In this document: piece by piece, positions 7,242-15,055 of the stretch
Layout of the letters: each line of letters starts with the position of its first letter
Numbering within the stretch: position 1 is the first letter of the stretch
Source of the DNA: Candidatus Parakkermansia intestinigallinarum
Lineage (GTDB): Bacteria > Verrucomicrobiota > Verrucomicrobiia > Verrucomicrobiales > Akkermansiaceae
Direction of reading: 5' to 3'
NCBI GenBank assembly: GCA_019114365.1
Contig: DXFQ01000051.1
Span: 1-36,589, forward strand
Length of the DNA stretch: 36,589 nt
Notes under the pieces: model-generated
What the model saw: only the letters and a program-made list of their open reading frames with translations
What the model was told of the DNA's origin: nothing
Databases searched by the model: none
Translations under genes and position numbers: made by a program

Positions 7242-8825
7242 TCAGTCCTTGGGCGCCGCTGCCGCATCGCCGCCGCTCTCTTGTTCCGCTTTTTTGCGCC
7301 AGCGGTAGTTGAGGTAGAGCGGAAGCCCGAAGACCAGAATGAGCAGCAGAGGGATGAAGACGAAGTGAAAGATGTTGAGGGCGGAGGCGCAGCTGCTGTC
7401 GCCCAGTGCCGCTCCCTGCTTCCACCACTGATAGGTGAGCGTGGGGTTCCAGTCAAGGCCGGAGAAGGGGCTGAGGTGCAGGAAGCCGCGGCGCAGCATG
7501 GCCGAGGCGGCGCCGCCGTCGCTGGCCATGACGATCCAGTGGTTGGCGATGTCTTTTTCACCGGCGGAGAGGTAATAGTCGGCCAGAACGGCGGCTGCCG
7601 CAGGGTCGCCGTAGCGCTCGGCTGCGGTGCGCAGGTAGCGCAGGGCTTCTTCGCTGTCTCGTTCAATGCCGTCGGCGCCGTTGAGCAGCAGGCTCCCGGC
7701 CTGAGTCATTGCCTGCAGGTCGCCCATGCTGGCCGCTTGTTGCAGCAGGGGCAGGGCGTCGGCGTATTGGCCCGCTTCCGCCAGAAGGCGGGATTTGGTG
7801 GAGATGGCCGCAGCGTTGTTGCCGGCGGCGGCCAGATCGAGGTAGCGGAGCCCTTCGGCGTTCTGCTTGTCCGGTGCGGCGGAGGCGTCTCTTGTGCCGT
7901 TGAGGTTGAGGTGGTAGGAGGCCAGCAGCATGGCCATGGTTGCATCTTGCGTCTGCTCGACGATGCGGGCGGCGTAGCTCATGGCTTTTTCCGTGTCCTT
8001 TTCAACGGTCAGGCCCTCGGCGTAGCTCTTGAAGAGCTGGGTGAGCGCCCATTCGCTGCCCTGATCAGCGGCTTGCTCCAGTTTCGCGATGCCCGAGACG
8101 ACGTTTTGATCGACGCCCAAGCCCATTTGCTCCATGTAGCCGAGCCAGTAGAGGCTCTGCAAGTTGTTCGGATCGGCTTCGTAGCGCTCTCGGTAGATCT
8201 CGTAGGCGCGGGCGAAGGCTTTTTGCGATTCTTCGGCTTGCCCTTGGCCTTTGTATTGTTCGCCGAGCAGGTAAGCGGCCGAGGCTTCGCCTTTGTCGGC
8301 GGCCATGCTCAGCCAGCGTGCCGCTTGGGCGGCATCCTGCTCGACGAATTCTTCGCCTCGCCAGTAGAGGGCGGCCAGCAGCAGCATGGCTTTGGTGTCG
8401 CCCTTTTCCGCCTGCTGCGCCAGCATGTCGATGTAGCGCGTCGCCCACGAGTCGGCTTGGCGCAGTTTGCCGTTGAGGGCGTAGCGACGCGCCAGCTGGC
8501 AGGCGGCTTGCGCGTTGCCGGCGGCGGCTTCGTTTTTGAGTGCCGCCAGTTCGCCTTCGAGCTGAAGGTCGTCGGAATCAAAGATGAGCTCCGGCTTTTT
8601 CGGCGTTGGGGCGGGAGCGGCGCTCTCGCTCGGTGCCGAGGAGGCAGCCGCGGCTTCGCTTGTAGCTTCGCCGGAGGGGGCTGCCGAAGCCTCGCTTGAA
8701 GTTTCGCTTGAAGTTTCGCCGGAGGTTGTGGCCGGGGGCGTTGCGGGGGGCGTTTCTTGGGCGGACAGGGGCAGAAGGATGCTTGTCAGCGCCAGAAGGC
8801 GCAGGGCTTGTAGGGTGCGTTTCAT
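7242..8825 (-). CDS. Exported Sel1/TPR-repeat protein with C-terminal membrane anchor
   Basis: A 527-residue protein starting MKRTLQALRL with a signal peptide ending near LSAQE. A roughly 55-residue Thr/Ser/Pro/Glu/Ala-rich linker follows, partly made of repeated ETSS units. Sel1-like alpha/alpha repeats (GDTKAMLLLAALYW, GEASAAYLLGEQY, GDLQAMTQAGSLL types) span about residues 85-450. The C-terminus has one transmembrane segment (about 487-507) followed by a basic cytoplasmic tail (NYRWRKKAEQE). The predicted topology places the repeats outside the cytoplasm. Sel1 proteins are adaptors; no enzyme motif is seen. It is a paralogue of the neighbour at 8978-10375, which lacks the linker and anchor. 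Confidence 0.85.
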   Translation of the reverse strand: MKRTLQALRLLALTSILLPLSAQETPPATPPATTSGETSSETSSEASAAPSGEATSEAAAASSAPSESAAPAPTPKKPELIFDSDDLQLEGELAALKNEAAAGNAQAACQLARRYALNGKLRQADSWATRYIDMLAQQAEKGDTKAMLLLAALYWRGEEFVEQDAAQAARWLSMAADKGEASAAYLLGEQYKGQGQAEESQKAFARAYEIYRERYEADPNNLQSLYWLGYMEQMGLGVDQNVVSGIAKLEQAADQGSEWALTQLFKSYAEGLTVEKDTEKAMSYAARIVEQTQDATMAMLLASYHLNLNGTRDASAAPDKQNAEGLRYLDLAAAGNNAAAISTKSRLLAEAGQYADALPLLQQAASMGDLQAMTQAGSLLLNGADGIERDSEEALRYLRTAAERYGDPAAAAVLADYYLSAGEKDIANHWIVMASDGGAASAMLRRGFLHLSPFSGLDWNPTLTYQWWKQGAALGDSSCASALNIFHFVFIPLLLILVFGLPLYLNYRWRKKAEQESGGDAAAAPKD

Positions 8826-8914
8826 GCGGTGAAAAAGGAGTTTTGTGTTCGGAGATGCAGCCGTGCTGCGGCTTGTTCGAGAGGGAAGGGGGCGCCGGAG
8901 GCGCGGGAAGGTGA

Positions 8915-8964
8915 GAGGCGGAAGATGAGGCCGGATAACGAGGCGGAAGATGAGGCGGAATGAC
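8915..8964. repeat. 25-bp tandem repeat between the two Sel1 genes
   Basis: Two adjacent 25-bp units (8915-8939 and 8940-8964) share gaggcggaagatgaggc and differ in the last third; a partial third copy starts at 8965. They occupy part of the 152-bp gap between the paralogous Sel1 genes. No terminator or clear promoter is seen in this gap. Confidence 0.75.
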
Positions 8965-8977
8965 GAGGCGGGCGTAA

Positions 8978-10375
8978 TCAGTTCGGGGCGCGTCCGCTTG
9001 CCCGGCGGGCGTACGCTTCGGCTGCGGCTTCGTCGACTGCCGTGCCGATGCCTTGGCGGTAACATTCGCTGGCGCGTTGGGCGGCTCGGCGATAGCCCAT
9101 GTCGGCCGCTTGTCTGATTTTTTCGAAGCCTGCGATGTCATCTCGGGCGGTGCCGAGGCCGCTTTGTTCCAAGTAGCCGAGGCAGTAGAGCGAGACACAG
9201 TCGCCGGGGTCGGCGGCGTATCGCAGGGAGGCCGTTTCATAAGCGCTGCCGTAGGCCGCGTCGGCCGCCTGTTGCTCGCCTCGTGTCGCATAAAAGTCTC
9301 CCAGCAGGAGGAATGCGGGGGCGTAGAGTTTGCGCTCGGCGGCTTCGGTGAGGTAGCGCAGGGCACGCGCTTCGTCGACCTCAACGCCGCCGCGACCGCT
9401 CAGCAGGGTGATGGCCGCCTCGGTCATCGACAGTTCATTGCCCATGTCGGCCGCTGCGGCAAAGAGCGGCAGCGCCTCGGCGTGGCGACCTGCTGCGCTG
9501 AGAAGCTGCGCTTTGTGTTGCATGGCGTTGGCGTGGTGGCCGCGCACGGCGATGTCGAGGTAGAGCCGTCCCTTTTCGTCGCTCTCGTCCGCGCCCCGGC
9601 CGGGGAAGCGCCTGCCGTCGAGGTTCATGAAGTAACGCGCCAGACTGTTGGCCATCATGGGGTCGCCCGTGATGGCCACCAAGCGCTCGGCATAGCCTGC
9701 GGCGCGGTCGAGGTCGATCGCTACTCCCTTGCCGCAGGTGTAGGTCTCGTGCAGGCATCGCAGCGCCCTGATGTCTCCGAGTGCTGCCGCGCGTTCGAGC
9801 TTCTCGAGCCCGGCGGCACGTTGTTTCTCCGTGTCTGATGCGTTGACTTCCAGGTAGCCGAGCCAGTACAGGGCATCGGCGTCCGCTGCGTCGGCGGCAA
9901 GGCGTGTGCGGCAGAGTTCGCAGGCCGCGGCGTATGCCCTGCGCGAGTCTTCTTCGCGTCCCTGCCTCTTGTAGAGCGCTCCCAGCACGCAGGCGGCCGC
10001 AGGCTCGCCGGCTTCGACCGCTTTGCGGAACCAAGCGACGGCTCGGGCCTCGTCCTTTTTGATGAACTCATGGCCGCTGCGATAATCCGCGCCCAGCTGC
10101 ATCATGGCGTGCACGTCACCGCGTTCGGCGCGCTGCTCGAGGATTTCGATGTAGCGTGCCGCCCAGTGCTCTGCCTGTGATGCTTCGCCCTTCAGTTTGC
10201 ACGCGCGTGCCCGTTGCAGCGCGGCATCGGCATCGGTATCGGCATCGCCTGCCGCCGCTTCTTGCCCGAGTGCGCTGTCTGCCGGCTCTTGCGCCGACGC
10301 TCCCCCGGCTGCCGCATGTGCTTGAAGAGGCAGCGGAAGGAGCAGGCTGAGGGCAAGAAGGCGGGAAAGCGTCAT
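8978..10375 (-). CDS. Exported Sel1-repeat protein
   Basis: A 465-residue protein with a signal peptide (MTLSRLLALSLLLPLPLQAHA, cleavage near residue 21) and about ten Sel1-type repeats through to the C-terminus. The recognisable cores are GDVHAMMQLGADY, GEPAAACVLGALY, GDIRALRCLHETY and GYRRAAQRASECY. Three segments of the form YWLGYLE/YCLGYLEQSGLG match segments of the next protein (YWLGYMEQMGLG), showing that the two are paralogues from a local duplication. No membrane anchor; probably periplasmic. It starts 36 bp after the rluB stop and may be cotranscribed with it. Confidence 0.82.
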   Translation of the reverse strand: MTLSRLLALSLLLPLPLQAHAAAGGASAQEPADSALGQEAAAGDADTDADAALQRARACKLKGEASQAEHWAARYIEILEQRAERGDVHAMMQLGADYRSGHEFIKKDEARAVAWFRKAVEAGEPAAACVLGALYKRQGREEDSRRAYAAACELCRTRLAADAADADALYWLGYLEVNASDTEKQRAAGLEKLERAAALGDIRALRCLHETYTCGKGVAIDLDRAAGYAERLVAITGDPMMANSLARYFMNLDGRRFPGRGADESDEKGRLYLDIAVRGHHANAMQHKAQLLSAAGRHAEALPLFAAAADMGNELSMTEAAITLLSGRGGVEVDEARALRYLTEAAERKLYAPAFLLLGDFYATRGEQQAADAAYGSAYETASLRYAADPGDCVSLYCLGYLEQSGLGTARDDIAGFEKIRQAADMGYRRAAQRASECYRQGIGTAVDEAAAEAYARRASGRAPN

Positions 10376-10411
10376 GAAGGCTGATGGAGAGGCGTCGCGG
10401 GGTGCGCCGCG

Positions 10412-11800
10412 TCACTCGCCGCGTCCGTAGGGACGGCGGCTGTTGCTGCGGCGGAAGGGTTTGTGACTGCCGAAGCTTGGACGCTCGCGGAAGCTGCGGC
10501 GTTCACTCTGCTGACGCGATGAGGCGGAAAATGATGATCCGTGACCGCCGAAGCCTCGCTTGCCGCGGTCGCCGAAACTTCGCTTGTCGCCGAAGCCGCG
10601 GTCGCCGCGATCGCCGAAGGCTCGCTTGCCGCCGAAGCCGCGGTCACCGCGGTCGCCGAAGGCTCGCTTGACGCCGAAACCGCGCTCGCTGCGGTCGCCG
10701 AAGACTCGCTTGTCACCGAAGCTGCGTTCACCGCGGTCGCCGAAAGAGCGCTTGCCGCCGAAGCTGCGTTCACCGCGGTCGCCGAAGGCTCGCTTGTCGC
10801 CGAAGCTGCGCTCGCTGCCGTAGTGGCCGTCGCGGGCGTTGCGCGGGGCTCGGCCGAAGGGACGTCGGCTGTTTTCGCGTTCGGGTTCGAAGGCTTCGCT
10901 GTCGTCGAACTTGGTGCCCTGCCCGAGTGCTTCTTGTTCGGTTTCAAAGTCTGCGGGGTCAAAGACGTAGTTTTCGTCGTCATCGGGCTCGTCTGTCGGG
11001 GCGGTGCCGGGTTGCGCTGCCTTCGGCTTGAAGGCCTGTTTGGCGCCGATCATGCCCTTGCGGCGGCGCGGGTTGACGGTGAGTAGAGCGAGTTGCTCAG
11101 CGCTGAGCAGTTCGCAGCGCCCTGGCTCGAGGTCGCCGCCCCAGAGGGAGCCGATGCGCACGCGCACGAGCTTGCGGACGCGCAGCCCCAGGCAGGCAAA
11201 CATCTGGCGCACTTGTCGCTTCAGGCCCTGCTCGAGCACGACGCAGGCACGGCGCGCCGAGAGGCGCGAGACGTATTTGGCTTTCGCCTGTCCTTCCGGA
11301 ATGCGCACGCCTTTGAGGAGCTGGATGAGGACGCTGTTGTCGAAGGCTTGATCGAGCGTGACCCAGTACTCTTTCTCGATGCCGCCGCCGGGATGCCCGA
11401 CTTTCTGGCCGAGTTCGCCGTTGTTGGTGAAGATGAGAAGCCCTTCGCTGTCCGCATCGAGGCGGCCGACGTAGTTGGCGTAGCGGTATTTCGGCGGAAG
11501 GAGGTCGTAGACGGTGCCCGCGGCACCCTGCGCGTCGCGGCTGCATACGTAGCCTCGCGGCTTGTTGAGCAGCAGCACAATCTCTTCCTTCGGCGTCGCG
11601 TGGCGACCGTCGACTTTGACGAAGTCGCCCGGCATGACGCGCAGGCCGGGGGTGTCTACAACTTTGCCGTTGACTTCGACGCGCCCTTCGGCGATGATGC
11701 GATCGGCCGCACGCCGCGATTCATAGCCGCAGGAGGCCAAAAATTTGTTGAGACGAACGCTGCCTTCCGGGGCTGCCGGGTAGTTGCTCTCTTGTGTCAT
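10412..11800 (-). CDS. RluB/RsuA-family pseudouridine synthase with FG/RG-repeat tail
   Basis: A 462-residue protein. Residues 16-62 form an S4 RNA-binding domain (RLNKFLASCGYESRRAAD). Residues 74-240 form the pseudouridine synthase, with catalytic Asp115 in GRLDADSEGLL and the LKRQVRQM motif. This resembles RluB, which modifies 23S rRNA helix 89, but RsuA or RluE/F specificity cannot be excluded. After an acidic linker (about 270-320), residues 330-413 are six 14-residue units of the type ERSFGDKRAFGDRG. A basic Arg/Ser/Phe-rich end follows. The tail alternates FG and RG/KR and should be disordered and RNA-binding. No clear promoter of its own is seen; read-through from the small basic protein gene is possible. 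Confidence 0.9.
   Translation of the reverse strand: MTQESNYPAAPEGSVRLNKFLASCGYESRRAADRIIAEGRVEVNGKVVDTPGLRVMPGDFVKVDGRHATPKEEIVLLLNKPRGYVCSRDAQGAAGTVYDLLPPKYRYANYVGRLDADSEGLLIFTNNGELGQKVGHPGGGIEKEYWVTLDQAFDNSVLIQLLKGVRIPEGQAKAKYVSRLSARRACVVLEQGLKRQVRQMFACLGLRVRKLVRVRIGSLWGGDLEPGRCELLSAEQLALLTVNPRRRKGMIGAKQAFKPKAAQPGTAPTDEPDDDENYVFDPADFETEQEALGQGTKFDDSEAFEPERENSRRPFGRAPRNARDGHYGSERSFGDKRAFGDRGERSFGGKRSFGDRGERSFGDKRVFGDRSERGFGVKRAFGDRGDRGFGGKRAFGDRGDRGFGDKRSFGDRGKRGFGGHGSSFSASSRQQSERRSFRERPSFGSHKPFRRSNSRRPYGRGE
10562..10813. repeat. 42-bp coding tandem repeat, six units
   Basis: Six 42-bp units encode the 14-residue FG/RG repeats of the RluB-type enzyme. Units differ mainly at positions encoding Ser/Gly/Glu/Asp/Lys, while FG and FGDRG are constant. 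The high GC of the array leaves other frames open and creates long alanine/serine-rich spurious reading frames on both strands. Confidence 0.88.
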
Positions 11801-11830
11801 GGGGAGGTAAAATGCAGAAGAATGAAAAGG

Positions 11831-11846
11831 GGGGCTGAGTCGCCCC
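11831..11846 (-). terminator. Possible second terminator hairpin after the small basic protein gene
   Basis: On the minus strand GGGGC-GACTCA-GCCCC is followed by CCTTTTC. It is a short 5-bp stem with a weak T-run, downstream of the larger hairpin at 11861-11893 and just before the rluB start. Confidence 0.35.
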
Positions 11847-11860
11847 GAGAGAAGATGAAA

Positions 11861-11893
11861 GAAGCCTCTCGGTAACTTTCACCGGGAGGCTTC
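11861..11893 (-). terminator. Terminator hairpin after the small basic protein gene
   Basis: A 13-bp stem (GAAGCCTCYCGGT paired across a 7-nt loop, one G-T wobble) lies about 40 nt after the stop codon at 11935. On the minus strand it is followed by a T-rich but interrupted stretch (TTTCATCTTCT). Confidence 0.6.
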
Positions 11894-11934
11894 GGAAAGT
11901 CGTTGCGGAGACCCACAGATAAGCGGGGACGCGA

Positions 11935-12090
11935 TCAGGATTCGAACTTCGTCTTGGGAAGGCCGATGGGGCTCTGACCCTGCTTCCACTGGCCGCGCTC
12001 CTTCATGAGCTTGACGCGCTCGAAGCGCTTGAGGACAGAACGCTTACCGCCGACGGTACCAGTGGCCTTGAGTGTGGAATGCTTGGACAT
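11935..12090 (-). CDS. Small basic protein (Verrucomicrobia/Chlamydiae type)
   Basis: A 51-residue protein beginning MSKHSTLKATGTVGGKR and ending PKTKFES, rich in Lys/Arg, with the central segment RSVLKRFERVKLMKERGQW. From memory this matches a roughly 50-60 residue small basic protein family found in Chlamydiae and Verrucomicrobia; its function is not established, and a ribosome or nucleic-acid role is plausible from the charge alone. It has its own good promoter (12149-12177), a leader of about 50 nt, and a downstream hairpin, so it is a separate, probably highly expressed unit. It is the strongest lineage marker in the window. Confidence 0.8.
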   Translation of the reverse strand: MSKHSTLKATGTVGGKRSVLKRFERVKLMKERGQWKQGQSPIGLPKTKFES

Positions 12091-12148
12091 ATCTCTTGAG
12101 TGTGTTGTAAAGGTTCATTACCGCATCACTGCGGGGTTGCGGTCGCGC

Positions 12149-12177
12149 ATTCTACTCTTCTTTCGCGTGAATGGCAA
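12149..12177 (-). promoter_or_regulatory. Promoter of the small basic protein gene
   Basis: Minus strand TTGCCA (12172-12177), 17-nt spacer, TAGAAT (12149-12154). Start near 12142 gives a leader of about 50 nt. Confidence 0.65.
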
Positions 12178-12208
12178 GCCAAATTTACGTTTTTTTGCCG
12201 CAAAGTCC

Positions 12209-12241
12209 AAAAAAACGGGCGAAGCCGATCGGCTTCGCCCG
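12209..12241 (-). terminator. Rho-independent terminator after the AspT/YidE-type transporter gene
   Basis: A perfect palindromic stem (CGGGCGAAGCCGA and its complement, 12216-12241) is followed on the minus strand by seven T residues (12215-12209). It lies 40 nt after the transporter stop and upstream of the small basic protein promoter. Confidence 0.93.
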
Positions 12242-12281
12242 CCTGAGGAAGAGCTGTAGCGGCTCCCCGTGCGGTAGGTCC

Positions 12282-13880
12282 TTACAGCATGGAGAGCAGC
12301 AGTTTGGCCAGAATCGTCATGAGCAGCAGGGCTGCCGGGTAGGCCGTGGCGTACGAGATGACGGGTTCTTGGCGGTCGGTCTTGGCCGTGATGGCGCCGA
12401 GTGCCGGCGTCGACGTCATGGCGCCGCAGATGGCACCGAGGGTTTCGGGCAGAGGCAGCTTGAGCATTTTTGTGGCCAAGATGTAGCCCAGCAGCATGGG
12501 AACGAGGGTGATGGCCACGCCGACGAGGAACATCATGACGCCTTGTTCTTGCAAGGTCTCCACCAGCTTTTCGCCGCCGGATACGCCGGCGCCCGCCAAG
12601 AAGATCATCAGGGCGAACTCCATGAGCAGAACGCGGGTCGGGCGCGGCATGTAGCCGGCAATGGGGCCGATCTTGCCGAAGTGACCGAGAATGAGTGCGA
12701 CGATGAGCGGGCCGCCGGCCATGCCCAGGCTGAAGCCGCCGGAGCTGCCCATGCCGATGGTGATGTTGCCCACGATGATGCCGAGGGCGACGCCGCCCGT
12801 CAGCGAGAGGATGTCCGTGGCGTTGATGGCGGTGCAGCGGTGGCCGCAGTCTTTGGCGAATTGTTTGATGGATTCGGGCGCACCGACGACGTTGCAGACG
12901 TCGTTGCGGATGATTTCGGTTTCTCCCACGGGCACGAAGGTGTTGCCGAGGCGGGTGATGCGCGAGATGGTGATGCCGTATTTGCTCAGCAGGTCGAGTT
13001 CGGCGAGCGTTTTGTTGCACATGTCCTTGTTGAGGATGATGAGCTCGGAGGTCTCATCGCCGAAGGCTCGCGGGTGCTGCTGCTTCGGGTCGATTTCGCC
13101 GAGCATCAGGGCTTCGTGCTCGACTTGTGCGCGCTCGCCGACGAGGAAGACCTGCATGCCTTCCGCAAAGCAGTCTTCGGGCTGGAGCGGGTGCAGCACG
13201 CCCTCTTTTACCGAGCGGGTGACGCGGCAGTTGAAGTGTGCTTCTTCACAGAACTCGCCGATGTTGCGCCCGTAGATGTCGGGGCGGGTGATGGTGACGA
13301 CGCGGCGGATGATCTTGTGCATGTCTTTGGCGCCGGACTCGTTGGAGGTGACGGTGTTGAGGTCCTTGCGCAGCAGGCGCGGCAGGAGTTGCACGAAGAG
13401 AACGACGCCGATGACGCCGAAGGGGTAGGCAACGCCGTAGCCGATGTCGAGCCCGGAGGTGTCAAGCCCCGTGAGGGCTTCACGAGCGGCCGCGAAGGCG
13501 GGCGTACTCGTGCAGGCACCGGCAAAGAGACCCGCGGCTACCGAGCCTTCGATGGAGAACATCGACGACAGCAACCAAGTGACGAGCCAGCCTGTTCCGA
13601 CGACGACGACGGAGATCAGCACGAGGCTGCTGCCCTTGCTTCGCAGGGTGGCGAAGAAGCGGTTGCCGACGCCGAGACCCACGCAGTAAACAAAGAGCGC
13701 GGTGCCGATGCCGGTGACGCCGTCGGGGACTTTCAGCTCGTAGTGTCCGGCGGCCAAGGCGACGAACAGAACGCCGGAGCTGCCCAGTGAGATTCCTTTG
13801 AACTGGATATTGCCCAGGGCCAAGCCGAGAAAGAGGATGGCGAAGAGCACGAAAGTCGGGTTTTTGAGGACTTCTTCCAT
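12282..13880 (-). CDS. AspT/YidE/YbjL-family membrane transporter
   Basis: A 532-residue integral membrane protein built as two hydrophobic halves (about 5-180 and 360-532) around a cytoplasmic region with two TrkA_C (RCK_C) domains (about 195-350). Each half contains an internally repeated AspT-type antiporter duplication core: AGACTSTPAFAA in the N-terminal half and GAMTSTPALGA in the C-terminal half. The family includes the AspT aspartate-alanine antiporter and the uncharacterised YidE/YbjL; substrate here is unknown. A GTG at 13910 could add ten residues, but MEEVLKNPTF at 13880 is the natural start before the first membrane helix. Single-gene unit with promoter and strong terminator. Confidence 0.9.
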   Translation of the reverse strand: MEEVLKNPTFVLFAILFLGLALGNIQFKGISLGSSGVLFVALAAGHYELKVPDGVTGIGTALFVYCVGLGVGNRFFATLRSKGSSLVLISVVVVGTGWLVTWLLSSMFSIEGSVAAGLFAGACTSTPAFAAAREALTGLDTSGLDIGYGVAYPFGVIGVVLFVQLLPRLLRKDLNTVTSNESGAKDMHKIIRRVVTITRPDIYGRNIGEFCEEAHFNCRVTRSVKEGVLHPLQPEDCFAEGMQVFLVGERAQVEHEALMLGEIDPKQQHPRAFGDETSELIILNKDMCNKTLAELDLLSKYGITISRITRLGNTFVPVGETEIIRNDVCNVVGAPESIKQFAKDCGHRCTAINATDILSLTGGVALGIIVGNITIGMGSSGGFSLGMAGGPLIVALILGHFGKIGPIAGYMPRPTRVLLMEFALMIFLAGAGVSGGEKLVETLQEQGVMMFLVGVAITLVPMLLGYILATKMLKLPLPETLGAICGAMTSTPALGAITAKTDRQEPVISYATAYPAALLLMTILAKLLLSML

Positions 13881-13924
13881 GGCAATGTGCGTTGAGCTTG
13901 GTGGCAGCACGGCTGCCGCCGTCC

Positions 13925-13953
13925 GCTATACCATGTTGCCGCATTTTGTGCAA
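13925..13953 (-). promoter_or_regulatory. Candidate promoter of the AspT-type transporter gene
   Basis: Minus strand TTGCAC (13948-13953), 17-nt spacer, TATAGC (13925-13930). Match is moderate; the leader would be about 38 nt and includes a small GGCAG/CTGCC hairpin. Confidence 0.45.
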
Positions 13954-14058
13954 GCTTAAACAGCTTCGCGGCGAGGCTCCGAACGGATTTTTTGCCGCTG
14001 CGGCGCGCTTTTCCCGGAGCGCGGCGGAGCAGGGCCGCTGCTGCCGGGGTGGCCGGAG

Positions 14059-14955
14059 TTATCGGCTCCGGCGGGGTTTGTCTGCGGCGCGTTGTTTTGG
14101 CGACGGGTGCCCGGGGAAAGGCGATTTGCTTCCGGCTTGCAGTAGTCGGATCATGGCTGTGTTTGAGTTTTGCTCGGCCATGCGCAGCGGGGAGAGTCCC
14201 TCGGTTGTGTCGCAGGCGTCGACGTCAGCTCCGGCTTCGATGAGGATGCGCGCGCAGTCGATTCTGTTTTTGGAGACGGCGACATGCAGGGGTGTTTCTC
14301 CAAAGGTATTGCCGGTGTTGACGTCAGCTCCGGCTTCGATGAGGGTGCGTGCACACTCAACGCGCCCGTGGCGGACGGCAAAGTGGAGGGGCGTGCCGAT
14401 GCTGTCGTCGGTTTGGGCGTTGATGTCGGCTCCGTGGCTGAGCAGGGCTTTGATGATGGCGGGGCTTTTGGCTACGTGGAGGGCCTGCCAGCCGTCTGGG
14501 TCTTTTGCGTTGACGTCTGCTCCGGCGGCCAGTAGGGCTTTGACGCATGAAGGATGCCCTTTCTGTGCGGCTTTGAAGAGTGCTGTTTGCGTGTCGAAGT
14601 TGCGGGCGTTGACGTCTGCTCCGGCCTCCAGCAGGGCGTTGAGGCAGTCGGTGTGCCCTTCGTATGCGGCTATGAAGAGTGCGCTGTCTTGGTTTTGGCG
14701 TGTGTTGGGGTCGGCTCCGGCGGCCAGCAGGAGTTTGAGGCGGCCGGGTTTGCCTTCGGCGACGGCTTTGAGGAGTTCTCGGTTGTATTGCGCAGGTTCG
14801 ATGCCTTGAGCTTGCAGCTTGGCTCGGGCGTCGCGGCGGCTCGTGGTTGATGTTGACTGTTTGTTTTCGTCGGCAGGGTCTTGAGGGTCACAGGATGTGA
14901 GGGTTGCGGGGGGCAGTAACAGGCAGACTGCGAGGAGTAGGTGTGATGGGTGCAT
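14059..14955 (-). CDS. Ankyrin-repeat lipoprotein
   Basis: A 298-residue protein with a lipoprotein signal peptide: hydrophobic core LLLAVCLLLPPATLTSC with lipobox L-T-S-C22. After a short Ser/Thr-rich linker, six to seven ankyrin repeats span about residues 55-285 (LLLAAGADPN, LLEAGADVNA, LLAAGADVNA, LLSHGADINA, LIEAGADVNT, LIEAGADVDA). The C-terminus is basic and ends KPRRSR. It is probably anchored in the periplasmic leaflet of a membrane and acts as a binding scaffold. The stop codon sits in the loop of a 7-bp inverted repeat (14052-14072), without a T-run. It has its own strong promoter and looks monocistronic. Confidence 0.88.
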   Translation of the reverse strand: MHPSHLLLAVCLLLPPATLTSCDPQDPADENKQSTSTTSRRDARAKLQAQGIEPAQYNRELLKAVAEGKPGRLKLLLAAGADPNTRQNQDSALFIAAYEGHTDCLNALLEAGADVNARNFDTQTALFKAAQKGHPSCVKALLAAGADVNAKDPDGWQALHVAKSPAIIKALLSHGADINAQTDDSIGTPLHFAVRHGRVECARTLIEAGADVNTGNTFGETPLHVAVSKNRIDCARILIEAGADVDACDTTEGLSPLRMAEQNSNTAMIRLLQAGSKSPFPGHPSPKQRAADKPRRSR

Positions 14956-14987
14956 GGCTCGGTAATTAACTCACGGTCACAGTAGTT

Positions 14988-15016
14988 ATGATATGGCGTC
15001 GCTTTGTATGAGTCAA
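14988..15016 (-). promoter_or_regulatory. Promoter of the ankyrin lipoprotein gene
   Basis: Minus strand TTGACT (15011-15016), 17-nt spacer, TATCAT (14988-14993); five of six consensus matches in each box. Leader about 27 nt without a Shine-Dalgarno sequence. Confidence 0.75.
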
Positions 15017-15055
15017 GCAAAAAAGCTGCCTCGGGGCGGATGGGGGCACGGCTGT

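Noticed and set aside
10541-11086. Alanine-rich plus-strand frame and a Ser/Ala-rich minus-strand frame over the rluB tail
   Set aside because: Both are produced by the 42-bp repeat read in other frames; the FG/RG frame is continuous with the pseudouridine synthase.
13881-13910. GTG start adding ten residues to the AspT-type transporter
   Set aside because: MEEVLKNPTF directly before the first membrane helix is the more natural start.
14052-14072. Inverted repeat around the stop codon of the ankyrin lipoprotein as a terminator
   Set aside because: Only a 7-bp stem, stop codon in the loop, and no T-run downstream on the minus strand.
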